DNA of 59,216 nucleotides, taken from contig JAQVCK010000003.1 in the NCBI GenBank assembly GCA_028689835.1, forward strand, positions 1-59,216, written 5' to 3'. Every line of letters begins with the position of its first letter. Positions within the stretch are counted from its first letter, which is position 1. Positions 59,049 through 59,216 of the stretch are shown here, one piece after another. A program made the translations under genes and the position numbers. The stretch is from Pygmaiobacter sp. Lineage in GTDB: Bacteria > Bacillota > Clostridia > Oscillospirales > Ruminococcaceae. Below the pieces are notes generated by a model, which saw nothing but the letters and a program-made list of their open reading frames with translations, made no database searches and was not told where the DNA came from.

Positions 59049-59216
59049 CTACTGCATTTCGTGCAAAGGTTGCACCTCGGTGCAACGCCCCGTTTTATCG
59101 TCGCAGCAAAACAGCACCGCATCTAGGCGGCAAGGGCCGTCCGCCACGGCAAACCGTACCGGCCGGTGGGTGCGCTGTTTTTTTACCGCAAGCTCGGGCT
59201 GCACGCCAATCACCGA
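59049..59216 (-). CDS. C-terminal end of an unidentified protein, cut by the right edge
   Basis: An open frame enters from the right edge and ends at TAG (59051-59049), 55 codons, starting SVIGVQPELAVKK and ending LHEMQ, with a Cys-Cys pair and two further Cys. It lies 88 bases upstream of the binding-protein gene on the same strand and could be in its operon. I do not recognise the family; a chance frame in GC-rich DNA is possible. Confidence 0.45.
   Translation of the reverse strand, partial: SVIGVQPELAVKKQRTHRPVRFAVADGPCRLDAVLFCCDDKTGRCTEVQPLHEMQ

Noticed and set aside
1..59216. Mobile element, prophage, CRISPR array or tRNA/rRNA gene
   Set aside because: No transposase, integrase, regularly spaced repeats, clover-leaf sequence or rRNA core was recognised on either strand.

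Overview
The window comes from a GC-rich, low-intergenic Gram-positive chromosome, most likely a gut Clostridia member of the Oscillospiraceae/Ruminococcaceae type. The evidence is a tryptophan T-box leader, an Asp23/FakA/RecG block, a DacF-type carboxypeptidase, an HPr-like protein, strong AGGAGG ribosome sites, TTGACA-17-TATAAT promoters, and Ala/Ser-rich linkers after the lipoprotein cysteines. The genus cannot be fixed from the sequence. There are no rRNA or tRNA genes, no CRISPR array, no insertion sequence and no phage genes.

Layout. 1-9.9 kb: a gene start cut by the left edge, DNA polymerase IV with an overlapping Dabb protein, a wall amidase, a heterodimeric ABC exporter divergent from a LysR regulator, and a membrane protein. 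10-17.7 kb: a histidine kinase/response regulator pair, a phosphodiesterase, a Nim-type flavoprotein, an orphan sugar-binding lipoprotein, an HPr-like protein without the catalytic His, a CcdA-TlpA fusion and an Rrf2 regulator. 17.8-25.1 kb: T-box-controlled trpS; a minus-strand run dacF-pncB-alcohol dehydrogenase-VTT protein; a metallophosphoesterase.

25.2-35.1 kb is a complete Lsr-type (autoinducer-2 uptake) locus. lsrR-lsrK, a cupin and an AllA-like gene run on the minus strand, divergent from lsrA-C-D-B-F on the plus strand. lsrG is absent, and the two small cupin-fold genes occupy the accessory position. 35.1-41.7 kb: an AEC transporter, then a ChvE/MmsA/MmsB-type sugar ABC operon ending in an AraR-like repressor gene.

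41.7-52 kb: two tandem paralogous branched-chain amino-acid ABC operons, each ordered SBP-livH-livM-livG-livF. 52.3-59.2 kb: a DUF554 protein, recG, fakA, an Asp23 protein, an orphan peptide-type SBP and a protein cut by the right edge.

A recurring design is a strong hairpin immediately after the substrate-binding-protein gene in all four ABC uptake operons; lsrB also has one directly upstream. This suggests RNA-level uncoupling of abundant binding protein from membrane subunits. The most unusual gene content is the Lsr locus with cupin/AllA-like genes in place of lsrG.
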